Part shown: positions 43,501 through 56,150 of the stretch, piece by piece
How the letters are laid out: every line of letters begins with the position of its first letter
Numbering within the stretch: the first letter of the stretch is position 1
Source: Prinia subflava
Lineage: Eukaryota > Chordata > Aves > Passeriformes > Cisticolidae
Reading direction: 5' to 3'
Length of the DNA stretch: 64,000 nucleotides
Assembly (NCBI RefSeq): GCF_021018805.1
Contig: NC_086251.1
Location: 19,325,098-19,389,097, forward strand
The notes under the pieces: model-generated
Seen by the model: only the letters and a program-made list of their open reading frames with translations
What the model was told of the DNA's origin: nothing
Database searches by the model: none
Translations under genes and position numbers: made by a program

Positions 43501-46500
43501 TAGCTCTTCACATAATATTGGCAAAAAAATTGTTGGTATGAAATACAAGACTTTTGTGACCCTTTATTATTTATTAGCTTATATAACATGTCAAGAAGCA
43601 TGTTTGAAATTATATATATGATTAGGAGTTGGCAAAAAAGTTACTGCCTAACCCTTTGACTTTTTTTTTCTTCATGCTGTTAGTTCATACATAGTCATCC
43701 CTTAATTCTGTTCAATGGGTATATCTTTCCCTCTTAAACTTGAAAAGCTCAGTGACAAATCTGTGCAGTATGTTGCATGCCAGTGTGGAAAAGAATAGCA
43801 AAAGCAGCTCACCGTACAACCTTGTGGACCAGGGAAGCTGTAATGCTCCACTGGAGAGGAGATTTATATTGTTAGGCACGTTGGCAGAATGGCAGAGAAG
43901 AGTGCCTGGGAAATGCATAGTGGGGATTTGATAATGAAGGAAAGGAGAATAAAAAAAATGTATGTGTGCACAAGCAGAAACTGCCCAGTGGTGAGATTTG
44001 AGGATTGATTAGTTTCCTTGGAATGTTCTTAAAATTTTATCCAATTTCGTTTTGAGCGGGATGGTTCCAGACATTTATGCATTTTAAATTGTGTGTCTGT
44101 AAGGAGGTGTAGTACATGGCCTTGTGGGGCCCCAAAAGATGCTTTTAAACATGAAGAAATCTCTGAAGCTTTTTTAGGATGCCCAGGCCTGTCCTGCGTG
44201 AGGCTTGGGACACGGCCATGTGATTTCCAGTTTGTAAAAAAGCACAGTTGGGCTAGAGGATAAAACCCTCAAATTTTTAGTAAAAAGTAGTTTCTGAGTT
44301 AATTAGATGTGTTCTAAAATAGTTATTTCAGTACTAAAAATATTCTGATTGTTAATTACAGAAGTGAATCCCAGGCCTTCCACCCCTGTTACACAGTGGG
44401 TGAGTTCCCTTCTTGAGTGACCATTGGCAGGATTTCTAACTGGATACCAGTGTATAAAATAAGATTTTGTTGTACAAATTTAACTTCTGCTGTGGGTTTT
44501 TGAAGCGAATCCCATTATTTTGTAAACTATTCTGTAAATGTACATGATGTTCCTTTAGAAGAGCAAAGCCTAAGACTCTAATCCTCAGTTGTGTACTGCA
44601 CATTTCTCTCTTGTGGGAATAACCTAATTGATAGATTAAAAGCTTCAAGTAGTGCTTTATGCAGTGGCTGTAGGCAATGCTAGTGCAGGTGTGATTGCAT
44701 TTTCCATTGTATTGTAACTGGTTTGAGCCTTTGTTAGAGCAGAAACAAGGGAGTAGCAGATACTCTCAAGGCTTGCCTTGCTACAAGTTGGTATTATTTC
44801 AGTATGTTTGCATTATGAAAGGAGTGTAAGCCACTGCCTCCACGGGGAGGATTTCTGCATCTTTGTAGCAGAGTGCTTATACAACTAATGATTCTCATAG
44901 AACTGGTGAAAATACAGTGCTATTTGCTTTTTTTGTAGGTATAGTGGAAACCAAGTCTTGTGTTTCTGATATAATTAGTGCGGGGAGAAGAAAAAGGGGT
45001 TTTGTGTGGTTTTTTGTTGTTGTTTGTGCTTTCTTTCAATTACTCTAAGTTTCATTAAGACAAAAATCATAGGTGAGGTATTGCTGAAAAAACTTTTCCT
45101 TTTTGTGATTTGCAGAAGTAATGCTCTCCGTATTCTGGTCTTGCTTACCATGTACCTACTACTTTGACCAGTTCCCTATCTTAAGAGTTCAGCTGTAAAC
45201 TTTAAGTCTGGTTTGAACTGCAGAATTTGAATTCATGTTATTTCTTCTGCTACTGTCTTGATGGACTTGCTGGATGTCCATGTAACTGAAAGCCAAGTCT
45301 TCTAGAAAATAAAAAGTAGTACATTACTTTTGCTAACTTCAGCTGTTGTCACCAAACTTCTTGGAAAAGGATGGAAAGTTTAGAGACAGCTAAAACAAAA
45401 CTGTAGTGGTAGCAGGGACAGACCCAGTTTTGAGTGAGGGAGGGTTCCTACTGTTGTAAGCATCCCCTTCCTCTAGGAACTCAACGTCCATTTCATGTCA
45501 GTGTTGGGCAGTCTAGGTGCAAGTGCACCTACAAGTTGCAGCAGCACAAGGGTTTTGTTCCCATCGTTCGTGTTTGTCCTTCTCTGTTCTTTCTGGTTAT
45601 TCCAAAGGAGGAGTTTCACTGCTCATGGCAGCTCTGAGGGGCAGTGATATGTAGGTGTCTTTTCATGATCTGTGAGAGAGCTGTAGAAAGTTCTGTGATC
45701 TGGCTGTGAGGAATCAGTTCTTCCTATCGGCTGGGACAAGCAAACATTCATCAAAGGATCCTTCTCAGTGTGCACTTGATGCTGATGATGGGCTCTTTGT
45801 TACAGCTTTAATCCACATCTAAAGAGCAAGAAATTGTTCTCTGAGCACTGTATTTAGTGAAATTCGTTTGATAAAGGAGATGGTAAATGCAACATTGAGA
45901 GATCTGCCTTTCTTAATGATCAACATAAAATACTAAATGTGTCTTTTCAGGCTGCCTGCCAGTACTGTAAGGACTAAGGCTCTCTTCTAGAGTCACAATA
46001 TAAAAGTTTATACATTTTTCTGATATGAATAATATGTGCTTTTTCTTATACGAGTAATATGTGATTGAAGACTGAACTTCAAACTTCTCAACCCATTAAT
46101 GCTTGATTGCTTTAATTACTCAGTAGTTGTGCCAGGTGCAGTTATCTTAATATGACTTCAGTCATAGATAGGCACATACTTTTTTCCTTTGTCTGCCTTG
46201 TCCAGTATGCCTTCCTGCTGTACTTAAATATGACTTATTTTGAGAACAAAACCCAAAGAACTTTAACATAGCTGATTGAGTACCTGCTATGCTTGGCTTG
46301 GATGCTCTGCTTCAAAAATGCAAATTTGTAATTTGCAAAAATGCAAGTTACAAGTCTAAATCCCTAATGCCTTGGTTATTGACTAGGGAATTCAGTTGCC
46401 CAGATTGGAATTGGAGAGAAAGACTATTGAAGGCAGATGAGAATAATTCTGAATCTTTTATGTATGAGGGTGTCTGTGGGAAAAAGATTCAAAGTCTGAA

Positions 46501-46512
46501 AAACCCATGGGG

Positions 46513-46550
46513 TTTATATATTTACTTATTTATATATTTATTTATTATAG
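46513..46550. repeat. TTTA/TATA-rich simple repeat
   Basis: This is an imperfect run of TTTA and TATA words (tttatatatttacttatttatatatttattta). Confidence 0.8.
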
Positions 46551-49500
46551 GAAACACCTGCAGATGTTTTTCACTATGGGAAACTGGATGCCTTTTAGGG
46601 CATAACAGAAAGCAATGATGTTGATACTTGTGTGAGATTTTTTTCTTTGAAATGCTCTGGTCCAATCTTCCCCTCTTTTGGACTTGGGAATTCTAAGTTT
46701 AACTTGCAATCCTAGCTGTAAGGCTGGAGATTAGAATACAGTAGGGTTGGGTTTTTTCCCTCCCAGGTTGAAATTGTAGCCCCATGCAGCCAGGAATAAA
46801 ATTATTTATAGAGACAATAAAAATTTGTAAAATGGTACTGATCTCATCCTCATAAGAAGAAGGGATTGTAGGTTATTCAAATGAGCAATTTTTAAAATAA
46901 AATTATTGTAGGTCGTGAATATTGAGTGAAAACACCTAAGAAGTCTTGTTACAGACTTCAAGGCATTTCAAACTAAGTTAATTTCTGTGCCACTTGGCAT
47001 AGCAGTAACTTGACTTTTCAGAATGGTAATAAGACTGTCTTGACAAAAGTCTGTGTGGAACCCTAAATGTTACTGAAAAGGATAGACGACTCAAGTTCAG
47101 GTCTTAAGTAAATTGATTTGTAAGTCTTTGGCTCAGCAGGGTATTTCTCTTTAGGCCTCTATCATGTAATGGTGTAATAAATACTATTTTAAATTCTGAG
47201 CTTTCGTTTTAAATTGCTTTGCTTCTTTGAAACTTTATGCTGTAAATCTCTTGAGTGGGTGTAGGGCACAGAAGTATCACTGTAGTTTTGTGTAACTATA
47301 GCCTATCAATGCTGTTTTCAGTCTTGCATTGGGATTAGTTTTAACAGTGTGTGTTCAGTAATTCCTAGTTAGTAAAGTAACACTTGGTTGATACTCTTCT
47401 TGCAGCAGGAGAAAACTGTTGGCAGATAGATTGGTAGTTAGAGAAAGAACTTGAAGGAAGGGAATGGATGCTGAAAGTGCTGTGATGAGTTACTTTGTGG
47501 TAGCCCTCCCCTGAAAGGGTACAAAGGAAATGAAAGGAGACAGCCAGTTGAAGGAAGGGTCATTTCAAAAGGACACTGTGTCCCTTAGCTGTGGCATATT
47601 GCTTGGATGGGTTTTTAAAACTCTGTTTGCAAGTACATACTGGGGTCCTTATGCTATTGCACAGCTTATGGTCACTTCAGTGTAGTTAGACTAATCACCC
47701 TTTGGAAACAGTGTTATTAAGAGCTGCTGCTAAATCTTTGAGACAGACTTGCCCCATAGTTGCCACTTGCAACTGCAGTAGAATTCTGAAAAGCACTCAA
47801 ACAAATCTGCTTCTCTGATGCTCCAGAGAGAAGCATCGAAGTAGAATTTTTAAAAGATTATTTTGACGATTACAGAGAAAATAGTAGGTTTGGCATTTTT
47901 TACTGGAAATTCAGCTTTTTTTTTTCTTTTTTTTTCATTAAACTAGGCTGAGTGTTGCACTTGGAAGAAGGTGTCTTGTTCTGTTGGGCAGTCTTGATTT
48001 TTATGCTATTGTCCAGCAAAATGGAAGAGTTCCATGGTGAAAGCATTAGTTCTGTTTAGTTGAGACACCAGAGGCACCTGTGCCTAAAAAAATGTTGTAT
48101 GGTTGCTCTCTGTGTGTGGTTTGTAAAAGCACAGCATGGCAAAACCCACATTACTGGAGTTTCCAAAATATAAATTGCCTGTGGGACTGGGAATGGGAAA
48201 GAAAGACAGCATTAGCTTAATAGCCACTTCTGACTTCACTGGGAAGGCTTTTTGGACTGAAGTTTCATGATTTTGCTGGGTTTCTAATTTCTTTTCTGGA
48301 ACATACTTTTGCACGTACTTAACTAAAAATGATGGTAATTCATTAAACTTCTGTAGATGAGAATTGGTGAAATCTTCCTGTTTAGAGCATTATTTTCTTA
48401 GTTTTCTAAGATGAGTCTCAAAAAGTCAAGCTGGTCATGCTTTTTTAATGCTCGTTGTTTAAGTAACATTGGACAGTTGCCCTTGTAGCACTCTGTATTA
48501 CAGAAGGAGGATATTGAGTCACTATTCAGCTGTCTTGGTGTTTGAGTGATAAATTAATCTGACTGTTTGGCATCAAGTACTTAATTGACATTCCATATGT
48601 ATTACAATATTTTTCTTTTCTAAGTACTTAACTTCATCCTCAGGATATCTGCAGAGTTGGGGAAACTGTTTTGTAGACTGTTTTCCCTGAATATACAGGG
48701 TATGTTCTGTGGAGGAAAGTGGTGCTCTTGTTTGGTTAAAGGCTCAAATAAAGCTGTAAGATTGGCACTAGGCTGGGGAAGATTCCAGATAGCACTAAAG
48801 CATTTTGTTAAATGCAAATACCAAAATCTAGAGAAGTGAATATGCTAAAGTAGCATCATTCACCTTGTATGTAGGTGCTGCTTCTGTGTTTTATTTCTCT
48901 TGCTTGGCACTGGAAGAGCTTTTCTACTTTTGTCCTAGGGATTGTATTGTTAAACTTGAAAATGCTGGTAGTGTAGAAAAAAAGTATAGATGGAGTTTAA
49001 GCTCTTTGTTAAATCAAGTAATTTTAGTAGTCTTTGCCCATGAGTAAATCAAAATAGATGATGTTTAAACTTGCTTAAATTAAAGATTAAAAGAAGAAAT
49101 ATCTTCAACTTTTCTTTTCATGATGGTAGATTTGAACACTCTTTGAAGAGCGTTAGTGATTCTAACTTTCATTTTGAAAAGCAAAACATGTTTATGATAC
49201 TGTCATTAAGGGATTGTTTAGCTTCTATATGCACGTAGGGTGGGTTGAATAGTTCTGTCAGTTTTTTCAATATATGGTAGCATTTCTTGATATCTTAATT
49301 GAAAGAACTTAAGAACATGCAGGTGTCAAAACTTATTTTAATGGCTTTGTAAAGCTTAGTATGAGGAAGACTGGGAAGATACTCTTGCCCAGAGCCTTTA
49401 ACTAGTGCAGTTCATGAAACTTACAATGAAAATTCAAGTTACCTGAACAACAGGTCCCAGAAATCTTTAATGAAAGTGAAGAGTTGAGCAAGAAGTTACA

Positions 49501-52270
49501 AACTGCTTTGGATTTAATTTTGAAGTTGCTATCTTCATGCAAGAGTCCACTCCAGTTCTGGCAGCAGCTGTACTGGACTGGAGCTTCAGGAGGCAAAACA
49601 TTGATGTGCTCCTAGAAGCTGCTGACTTCATTTCTGAACTGCAAATGGTCTTTGAGTATTCTTTTTAACAAGACTGAGATTTTGCATGAAAAAAATAAAG
49701 CAAATAATAGACATGAATGCACTGTCTATACAGAAAGAACCTTGGTGTCCTGGTTAGAAGTTGAAGTAGCTTTCTTTTACCTCCATGTGTTTTTCATGTG
49801 CCTCAAAATTTGACTTATGTTCAACTTTCAAGGCGTAATCCACAAGGGGAATAGGAGGATGAACTTGAGGGAAAAATATCCAAACCCTTGCTGTCTTGGA
49901 ACTAATACAGTGAACAGAGTAAAACACATGCATGAAAGAAACCTCTGGTAAAATTCATGCCTTTCAACTTCAGGCTGTGTCTTTAGGTTATAGTAGTTGT
50001 TTCTAAAATGTTCATACAAAAAAGTTAAGTTTACTGCTAAAGCAGTGAGTCAGTATTTCTGGGGTTTTTTTTTTGCATTTCCAGAGTAGTAGTATAGTAG
50101 TACAAGAATTCAGGACTCATTTACACTTGCAAAATATCAACTGTTTGAGATAACAGTAGAACTGATGCTGAATTTTCCAAATTCAACATCACCTATCTTA
50201 TTTATTGGATTCAGGAGAGCTTTTACTCTGTAATCCTGAGCAGGCTTGAGGTGATATAAGTTAGGACAAAGATGGAACAGTCAGATCCTGATTGCACTGT
50301 CCCTAATGCTGCACTGTTCCTCTTCCTTGGCTGCACTGGCCTCGGTGATTGATAGACCCTTGGAGCTGTTTCATCCCATGGGCATGGCAGAAAAACTCTT
50401 TTCGCTTCTTTCTCCTGCATTTGCCGCTTTGGGAGTAGGTTTCTTCGTTTGGAAATGTCTTGGCAGAAGTTTCATCAGTGTTGGGGAGCCAACAGAGGCT
50501 GACTGCACAGCAAGGGGTAGAACAAAGCTGCTTTGCATAAGCTAATGCAGCATCCTAAATTACTCCTGTGAGAGACCATGAGGAATTTCAGTCCTTATCC
50601 TCATTCTGAGTGTGGATGGTGGCATCTCAGCATACAAATCTATCCTCTAAGCAAAGTGTTGGAAAATGATAGTCAAAGCATTTAAAGTGTGAGGTGCTTC
50701 TTAGTGTTTTAAAGTTGCCTTGGTTATCATGAAGATTTTTCCATTAACTTAATTAGTTCACTAATGGGAATTCTAGACTAGTTCAGATGCAGCAATCTTT
50801 TGGCCCTTCAGCTCTCACCACTACCAAATTGATGGTTGTGGACAACACTTTCAGGTCAAGTCTCTTTGAGAACTCTCTGTCCAAGGGGTTACTTAAAAGT
50901 TTATGGGAAGAGATGTTGCAGATTGTGTGGTAACACGAGTGTTCTCATGTGTTAAGAAGTGCACATTACTTTGATTTTTCTCACCTGATGTTTGGAGAGG
51001 TGTGGTAGGAAACAATGCTGAGTCTTAAATTATGATTTCACAGTGTTACAAGTGCAATGTTACATTAAACAGTTTTGTATTGCTAGACTGTAATTTCACT
51101 GGGGGATCTTTCTGGGCCAGTAAGCCAGTGGAAGAAGGGAAAAGATTCTACTATTTTGTGCTTCAGCTGTCTTTCATGTGTGTTGCATAAAAATTCTTGG
51201 ACTAGTTCTGCCCCAGAGAGGTGATAGAAGTAAACCCTCCCATGCCCTGTGCTTCTCTTTATTGATTGTAGTCCAGACCATTACATTCCAGAAGAGATGC
51301 TGGTGTTCTGCTAGTGTTTTTGTCAAGCTTATGTAACAACTTTATTTCAGATGTATGAAGTTATATAAGGTAATCCATGCAGTGAATTACTGTTAGAGCA
51401 GCATGATTCAGGGGCTCGCAGTTTTTAAACTTTTTTACCGGGATGTTGCATTGGTTTCTATTAGTAGGGACACTTGTTTGGTTTCAGTGTTTGGGCCAAT
51501 AGAAATGCATGGGAATGGTTTCAGAAACAGACATGGCCCAGTTCATGTAGTATTAATAAAATCAGTTTAGTCCTCTTTCTGGCAACTGACCACATAGTGA
51601 TTCTCTTATCTAAAACTGGGTGAATAAAGTTTGTTAGGTCATACTTCAAACAGACTTTGCCATGCTATTGCATTTCATGTGACGATAGATCATAGGTAGT
51701 TGTGTCTTGCTTTATTTTCTGGGTCTATCAGATAAACATGAACATGGATGGGGTCTTGGTTGTGATGAGTCTTCATAGTTCTGTGTTTGAATGTAATCTG
51801 TCTGTACACATGACAGTACTTCCATCCTGCCCTCGCATGTTACCTTCAGGTCTAAGGTTTTGACCTTCCATCATTTGATACTTCTTCATGACAGGACTGT
51901 ATTAACTTGGCTCAACAATTGCTGAGTGTAAGTCATCCCTGGATGTAGGAAAGTCAGATTTAAATGGACTTGAACCTCATCCAGCCAGGTGATTCTTTTT
52001 TTACACTATTTATGTAATGTACATTATTATGGAAAGAACTCCTCTGGGGTTTTGGGGGTGGGGGTTTGTCCCTTTTTTCATAATGCGATACCTCATCTGT
52101 TCTGCAGAAAGGAACAGTCTGAGTTAATAAACCATATGTACCACTAAGTGTAAGTCAGTCTTCAGACCGATCTTTCTACTCGTGCAGATTCTGAGGTGGA
52201 CTGAAAAAGTCCTGATTGACCAAAGCAGGGTTCTGGTGGCACACCATTCACAGGCTGTGCTGCAATACAT

Positions 52271-52318
52271 GCACTCCAACTATCTTGCTAATTTGCACTC
52301 CAAGTATCTTGCTAATTT
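52271..52318 (+). repeat. 24-bp tandem duplication
   Basis: Two near-identical copies of a unit starting gcactccaactatcttgcta lie at 52271 and 52295. They differ at a few positions. Confidence 0.85.
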
Positions 52319-52909
52319 TGATTACACTGGTGTCTCTAATTTACTATGTAGTCCCACTGTATTGAATTCAGAAGCCAACTGTTTTAGTGCTAGACAATGG
52401 TATTTAGACACTGAAGTCCTCAAACAGAAAGAGTTTGAGTAAACAGAGAAATGACAAAGACATCCTTGTAAGGGGAGTAATAATAGTGGTTTTCATTTGG
52501 ATAGTTCTACTAGCAATTGAAATCTGTGGACCTTAAGAATGTGTAAACTCTTCTGGAAGTGCATTAAACCAAGCAGGCTTCTTACTTTGTTCTACATGAC
52601 ATAACTGAAGAAGTGATGTTCTCTCCCTGTTTGGAGCTCTGCTTTGGAACATAGGTACACTTTTAAAATGCAGAAACAATAACCTAGACAACTCAGTAAA
52701 GTGAACTGAGTCCATAAAATTTGTTTACTTTTTCTGCTCTAGTTCATCACTTGACTCACAGGGGATTGGCAGGTCTGTCAGGCATGGAGACCTGAAGGTC
52801 TGTGGGTGAAAAAACACATTTAAAAGACCTTTAGGAGAATTATGGTCAGTGTATTACAATGAGCTTCAGTTCATGTGTATATTGGTTACTAAAATAACCC
52901 AAAAATTAT

Positions 52910-52956
52910 CCTTAAGGTCCTGTCCAACCCAATTTATTCTTTAAATCTATGATCTT
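52910..52956 (+). mobile_element. CR1 3'-terminal scrap
   Basis: 'ccttaaggtcctgtccaaccc' followed by 'aatttattctttaaatctatgat' resembles the last 45 bp of CR1 (aaggtcc.ttccaaccca...attctatgat). It is short, hence the moderate confidence. Confidence 0.55.
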
Positions 52957-54224
52957 TAGGTTTTCTGATCTATATCTGTTAAATAACCTGCAAAGATCAA
53001 AAACCAGCTTAGAAGATAGCTCCTTACCTTTAACATGGAAGGTGTAAAAGCATTCTTCTCTTTGGCAGAATACTTGAAATGCTTTTGAGGTGAACAGTTT
53101 GGGTTTTTTAGCTGAAGATATACTGGATATACTGAACTGATAGCAGAACTTCTCAGCCAAATACTGGGTAGTCACTGACATGAGTCAATAAGCATTCCAC
53201 TGGTTTTGCTACCCTTCTTAGTTGTTAGTACTTTATTTTCTGTAAACAATATTACCCATGTTCCCAAAAGAAACCAAAGTATTGTGTTGCTTCAAACCTG
53301 TGTTAAAAGGCAAAATCCAAAAGCCCCTCAAAGTGCTGAAAAGTGAAGGTGGATTTTTGTTGTAGAAATTCTTCTTACAACTACTACAAACAGCTAATTG
53401 GAAAGAAAAATCAGTTTGTAGGATGCTTTTTCTTGCCTATCTGGTGTTGACTAAAGCACAGACAGGTTAAGTGTCAGTCTGAAGCCAGTTAAGGATACCT
53501 AATAGAGCTCTTTAATTCTTCCAGTGAAAAGCAAAGTAACATTAAACTATCAAAAGTAGAGATTTTCCTAATGGTGACTGAATACTATCTTGATTCAGCT
53601 TGCTACTTTGGAAGCCTGGATGTGGTCTGTGTTGGGTTTTTTTACTTGGCCTGTTTTCAGATTCAAACTGGCTGAATTCTTTATAGACTTGTGCCAACAT
53701 AACAGGCATTCTTAATGCTTCTCAGGTTATTTCTGTGCAGGTTTGTGGATAAATGAGAATAATATAAGAGAATCTTTATGAAGATAGGAAGAAAACTACT
53801 GCAGAAAGCTCTAATAATGGGTATTTTAGATCTTCCAGATCTGAAGATGCTACTTTATGGGAAATTGCTAATAGTTCTTTTTCTAAAGTCTGAATTTATG
53901 TTAGATTTCGGTGCAGTGCAGATTATAAAGGCAGTTTCATTGCAGTGAGACAAAGAAGTTTCTTCCCCTGACTCCCAAAAATGGAGGGAAATGTTAAAAT
54001 TGGTTTCGAAGTAAATAAGTATTTCAGATGACATGCTGCTTTTCATTTTTATTTTCAGTGTATGCTCCACTGAACTGACACTTTTCTTCCTAGCAATTTG
54101 TTTCCTTCCTCTGTTCACGTGTTGTATTTGTTACAAAACAGTCCTTAGAGTTCATGCAGTTGTCGAGCTATTGAATAGAACCTATTAACAATATTAAATT
54201 ATACTTTTTTTTTTGTCGTTGTAG

Positions 54225-54396
54225 GAAGAAATCTGCTTCATCTAATTCAATGCTAATTCAGTCCTGCTAATCTGCTAGTACTGTAGATTGAAAGATTTTT
54301 TTGCTGTTGCCAGGATACCCTGTAATGGGCAAGAAGCTTGAAAGAATACAAAACGTTCTGATTTTTTAATTTTTAAAAACTTTTGTGTTGTAACAG
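54225..54396 (+). other. PPP6R3: candidate alternative 5'UTR exon of PPP6R3
   Basis: A 172-bp segment is bounded by a T-rich acceptor (tttttttttgtcgttgtag, ending 54224) and a perfect donor (AACAG|GTAAGA at 54396/54397). It has several stops in all + frames, so it would be non-coding. Spliced 5'UTR exons between a CpG-island exon and the ATG exon are common in this type of gene. No expression evidence is available here. Confidence 0.4.
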
Positions 54397-55520
54397 GTAA
54401 GAAACTATTAAACTTCTCCTACAGCAGTAGATTTAGCTTCTGCATCTATAAAGCCTTATCCTAAAGCATTCAGAAACCACTTAAATTTTAAACTTTTCAT
54501 GTCCCTGATGTCTGCTGAAGTCACCTGGTTTGGTAGGTTCACATTTACCACTTTCTAAGCTGCAGTTCTGTCTTCAATTCAGGCTTTGTGGCCATGCCTT
54601 CCATTTGCTTGGAGCTTTTTTCTGACTACTTCCTAGCTGGCTGATTCTAACTTTGTCTTCTAACCTACCTGCTCTTGCACTTTCTTCTTTCTCCACCCTG
54701 CTTTGATTTACTACGACAATGAGGGGTGTTCCAGACACACTCTTGTGGATATTCTGTTTGTCTTACAGTATTTTGCTTTTGTGCCAGGAAGTATATCTGC
54801 TGCCCAACCTTTTTGAAAGAGTTTCAAAGCAAATGTGTTCACGAACTGACATATAGTAGGTGATGAGTGATGATTATAGGTGATGGTTATAGATTATTAT
54901 ATTGAAGTAATACTGTCTTCTGCAATTGAATTGAATGGTACTAAACTTAATGTTTCAGTGCATAAGTGTCTTCTGGATAGTTATGCATTGTTGAGCTTGC
55001 ATTTTATATTATTATGGCCTCATGTACATTTCTTAGTGTAAAGATATCTTCATTTTTGTTTTGAAGTTAATTGGAAGAATTCAAAATAGGAAAAATCTAA
55101 CTGAATGCTGTGGCCAGGGAATATTTTAAATTTGTAATTGGCAGTTGATGTGGAATTACTGGAAAATTATTCATCTTCTCTACTTGGGCAGGAAAGATTA
55201 ATGTCTTAGTTTGTAGTTATTGCAGGTAATTAAGGTCTTTATTTATTAATGCTTAGTAGCCTGTGGCTTGAGATAGTGTAGGAATTGATGAGGATATAGT
55301 TGTTGCTTGGTATAGAATTGCTCTTGTAAATTCACTGCAGACTGTAGATTTTGAACCTCTTGAATTTTGGGGAATTGGTGTCTTGGAGTATCTTTAACTA
55401 GTTTGGATTTATTTACACACTTCAGCATGTCAAAACTATTGATTATTGGGGCATTCAGTCATAAGAGGGCGTGTATATGCACATGATGCGTGTGTATACG
55501 TATAACGTATTATGTAAAAG
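54397..55520 (+). other. PPP6R3: PPP6R3 intron 1, middle part
   Basis: AT-rich intronic sequence. Just before the CR1 3' tail there is a purine-pyrimidine alternating stretch at about 55468-55512 (gtgtatatgcacatg...gtgtatacgtataacgta). No gene is recognised. Confidence 0.7.
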
Positions 55521-56150
55521 ATCACAGGATGACAGAATTGTCAGGCTTGGAAGGCACCTCTGGAGATGATCTAGTTCTAGGCAGGGTCACCTAGAGCGGG
55601 TGACACAGCAGCATATGCAGGTGGGGTTTCATTGTTTCCAGAAAGGGAGACTCCATGACCTCCTGGGCAGCCTGTTCCAGTGCACTGCCACCCTCAGTGT
55701 AAAGAAGTTCTTTCTCCTGTCAAGGTGGAACTTCTTGTCATTTAGTTCATGGCCATTGCTCCTCTTGCTGGGCACCATGAAAGAGTCCAGCACCATCATC
55801 TTGGCTCCCAGCTTAGATATTTGTATGCAAGAATGAGATGTCCTCTCAGTCTTTTCTTCTCTGGACTAAAGAGGCCCAGCTCCCACGGTCTCTCCTCATA
55901 AGTGATGCTCCAGACCTCAAATCCATCTCTGTGGCCTCTGTTGAAGCCCTCTCCAGTAGCTCCTTTTCTTGCTTGAACCGTGTAGAATAGACTGACTATA
56001 GCACTCCACTCCAGATGTGCCCTCCCTAGGGCTGAATAGAGGGGCAGGATCACCACCCTCCAACTGCTGGCCACACTTTTCCTGATACCCCCTAGGATAC
56101 CTGTCCCTCCTGGCCACAAGGGTACGCTGCTGACTCATCCACTAATGTGT
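55521..56150 (-). mobile_element. CR1 LINE 3' fragment
   Basis: This is a second CR1 in reverse orientation, with its 3' tail at 55521 ('atcacaggatgacagaattgtcaggcttgga'). On the - strand it reads VILPLYSALGRAHLEW, then RPWELGLFSPEKKRLRGHLI and AYKYL, the C-terminal part of CR1 ORF2. The upstream piece MSQQRTLVARR is in another frame, so at least one frameshift exists. It lies inside PPP6R3 intron 1, antisense to the gene. Confidence 0.92.

Larger units (their letters stand above)
40590..54224 (+). other. PPP6R3: PPP6R3 intron 1, first part
   Basis: The first few hundred bases still belong to the CpG island and the rest is AT-rich. It holds a TTTA-rich simple stretch at 46513-46550, a 24-bp tandem duplication at 52271-52318, a tiny CR1 tail at 52910-52956 and several T-runs. 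ORFs of up to about 109 codons show no domains. No RNA gene is recognised. Confidence 0.75.
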
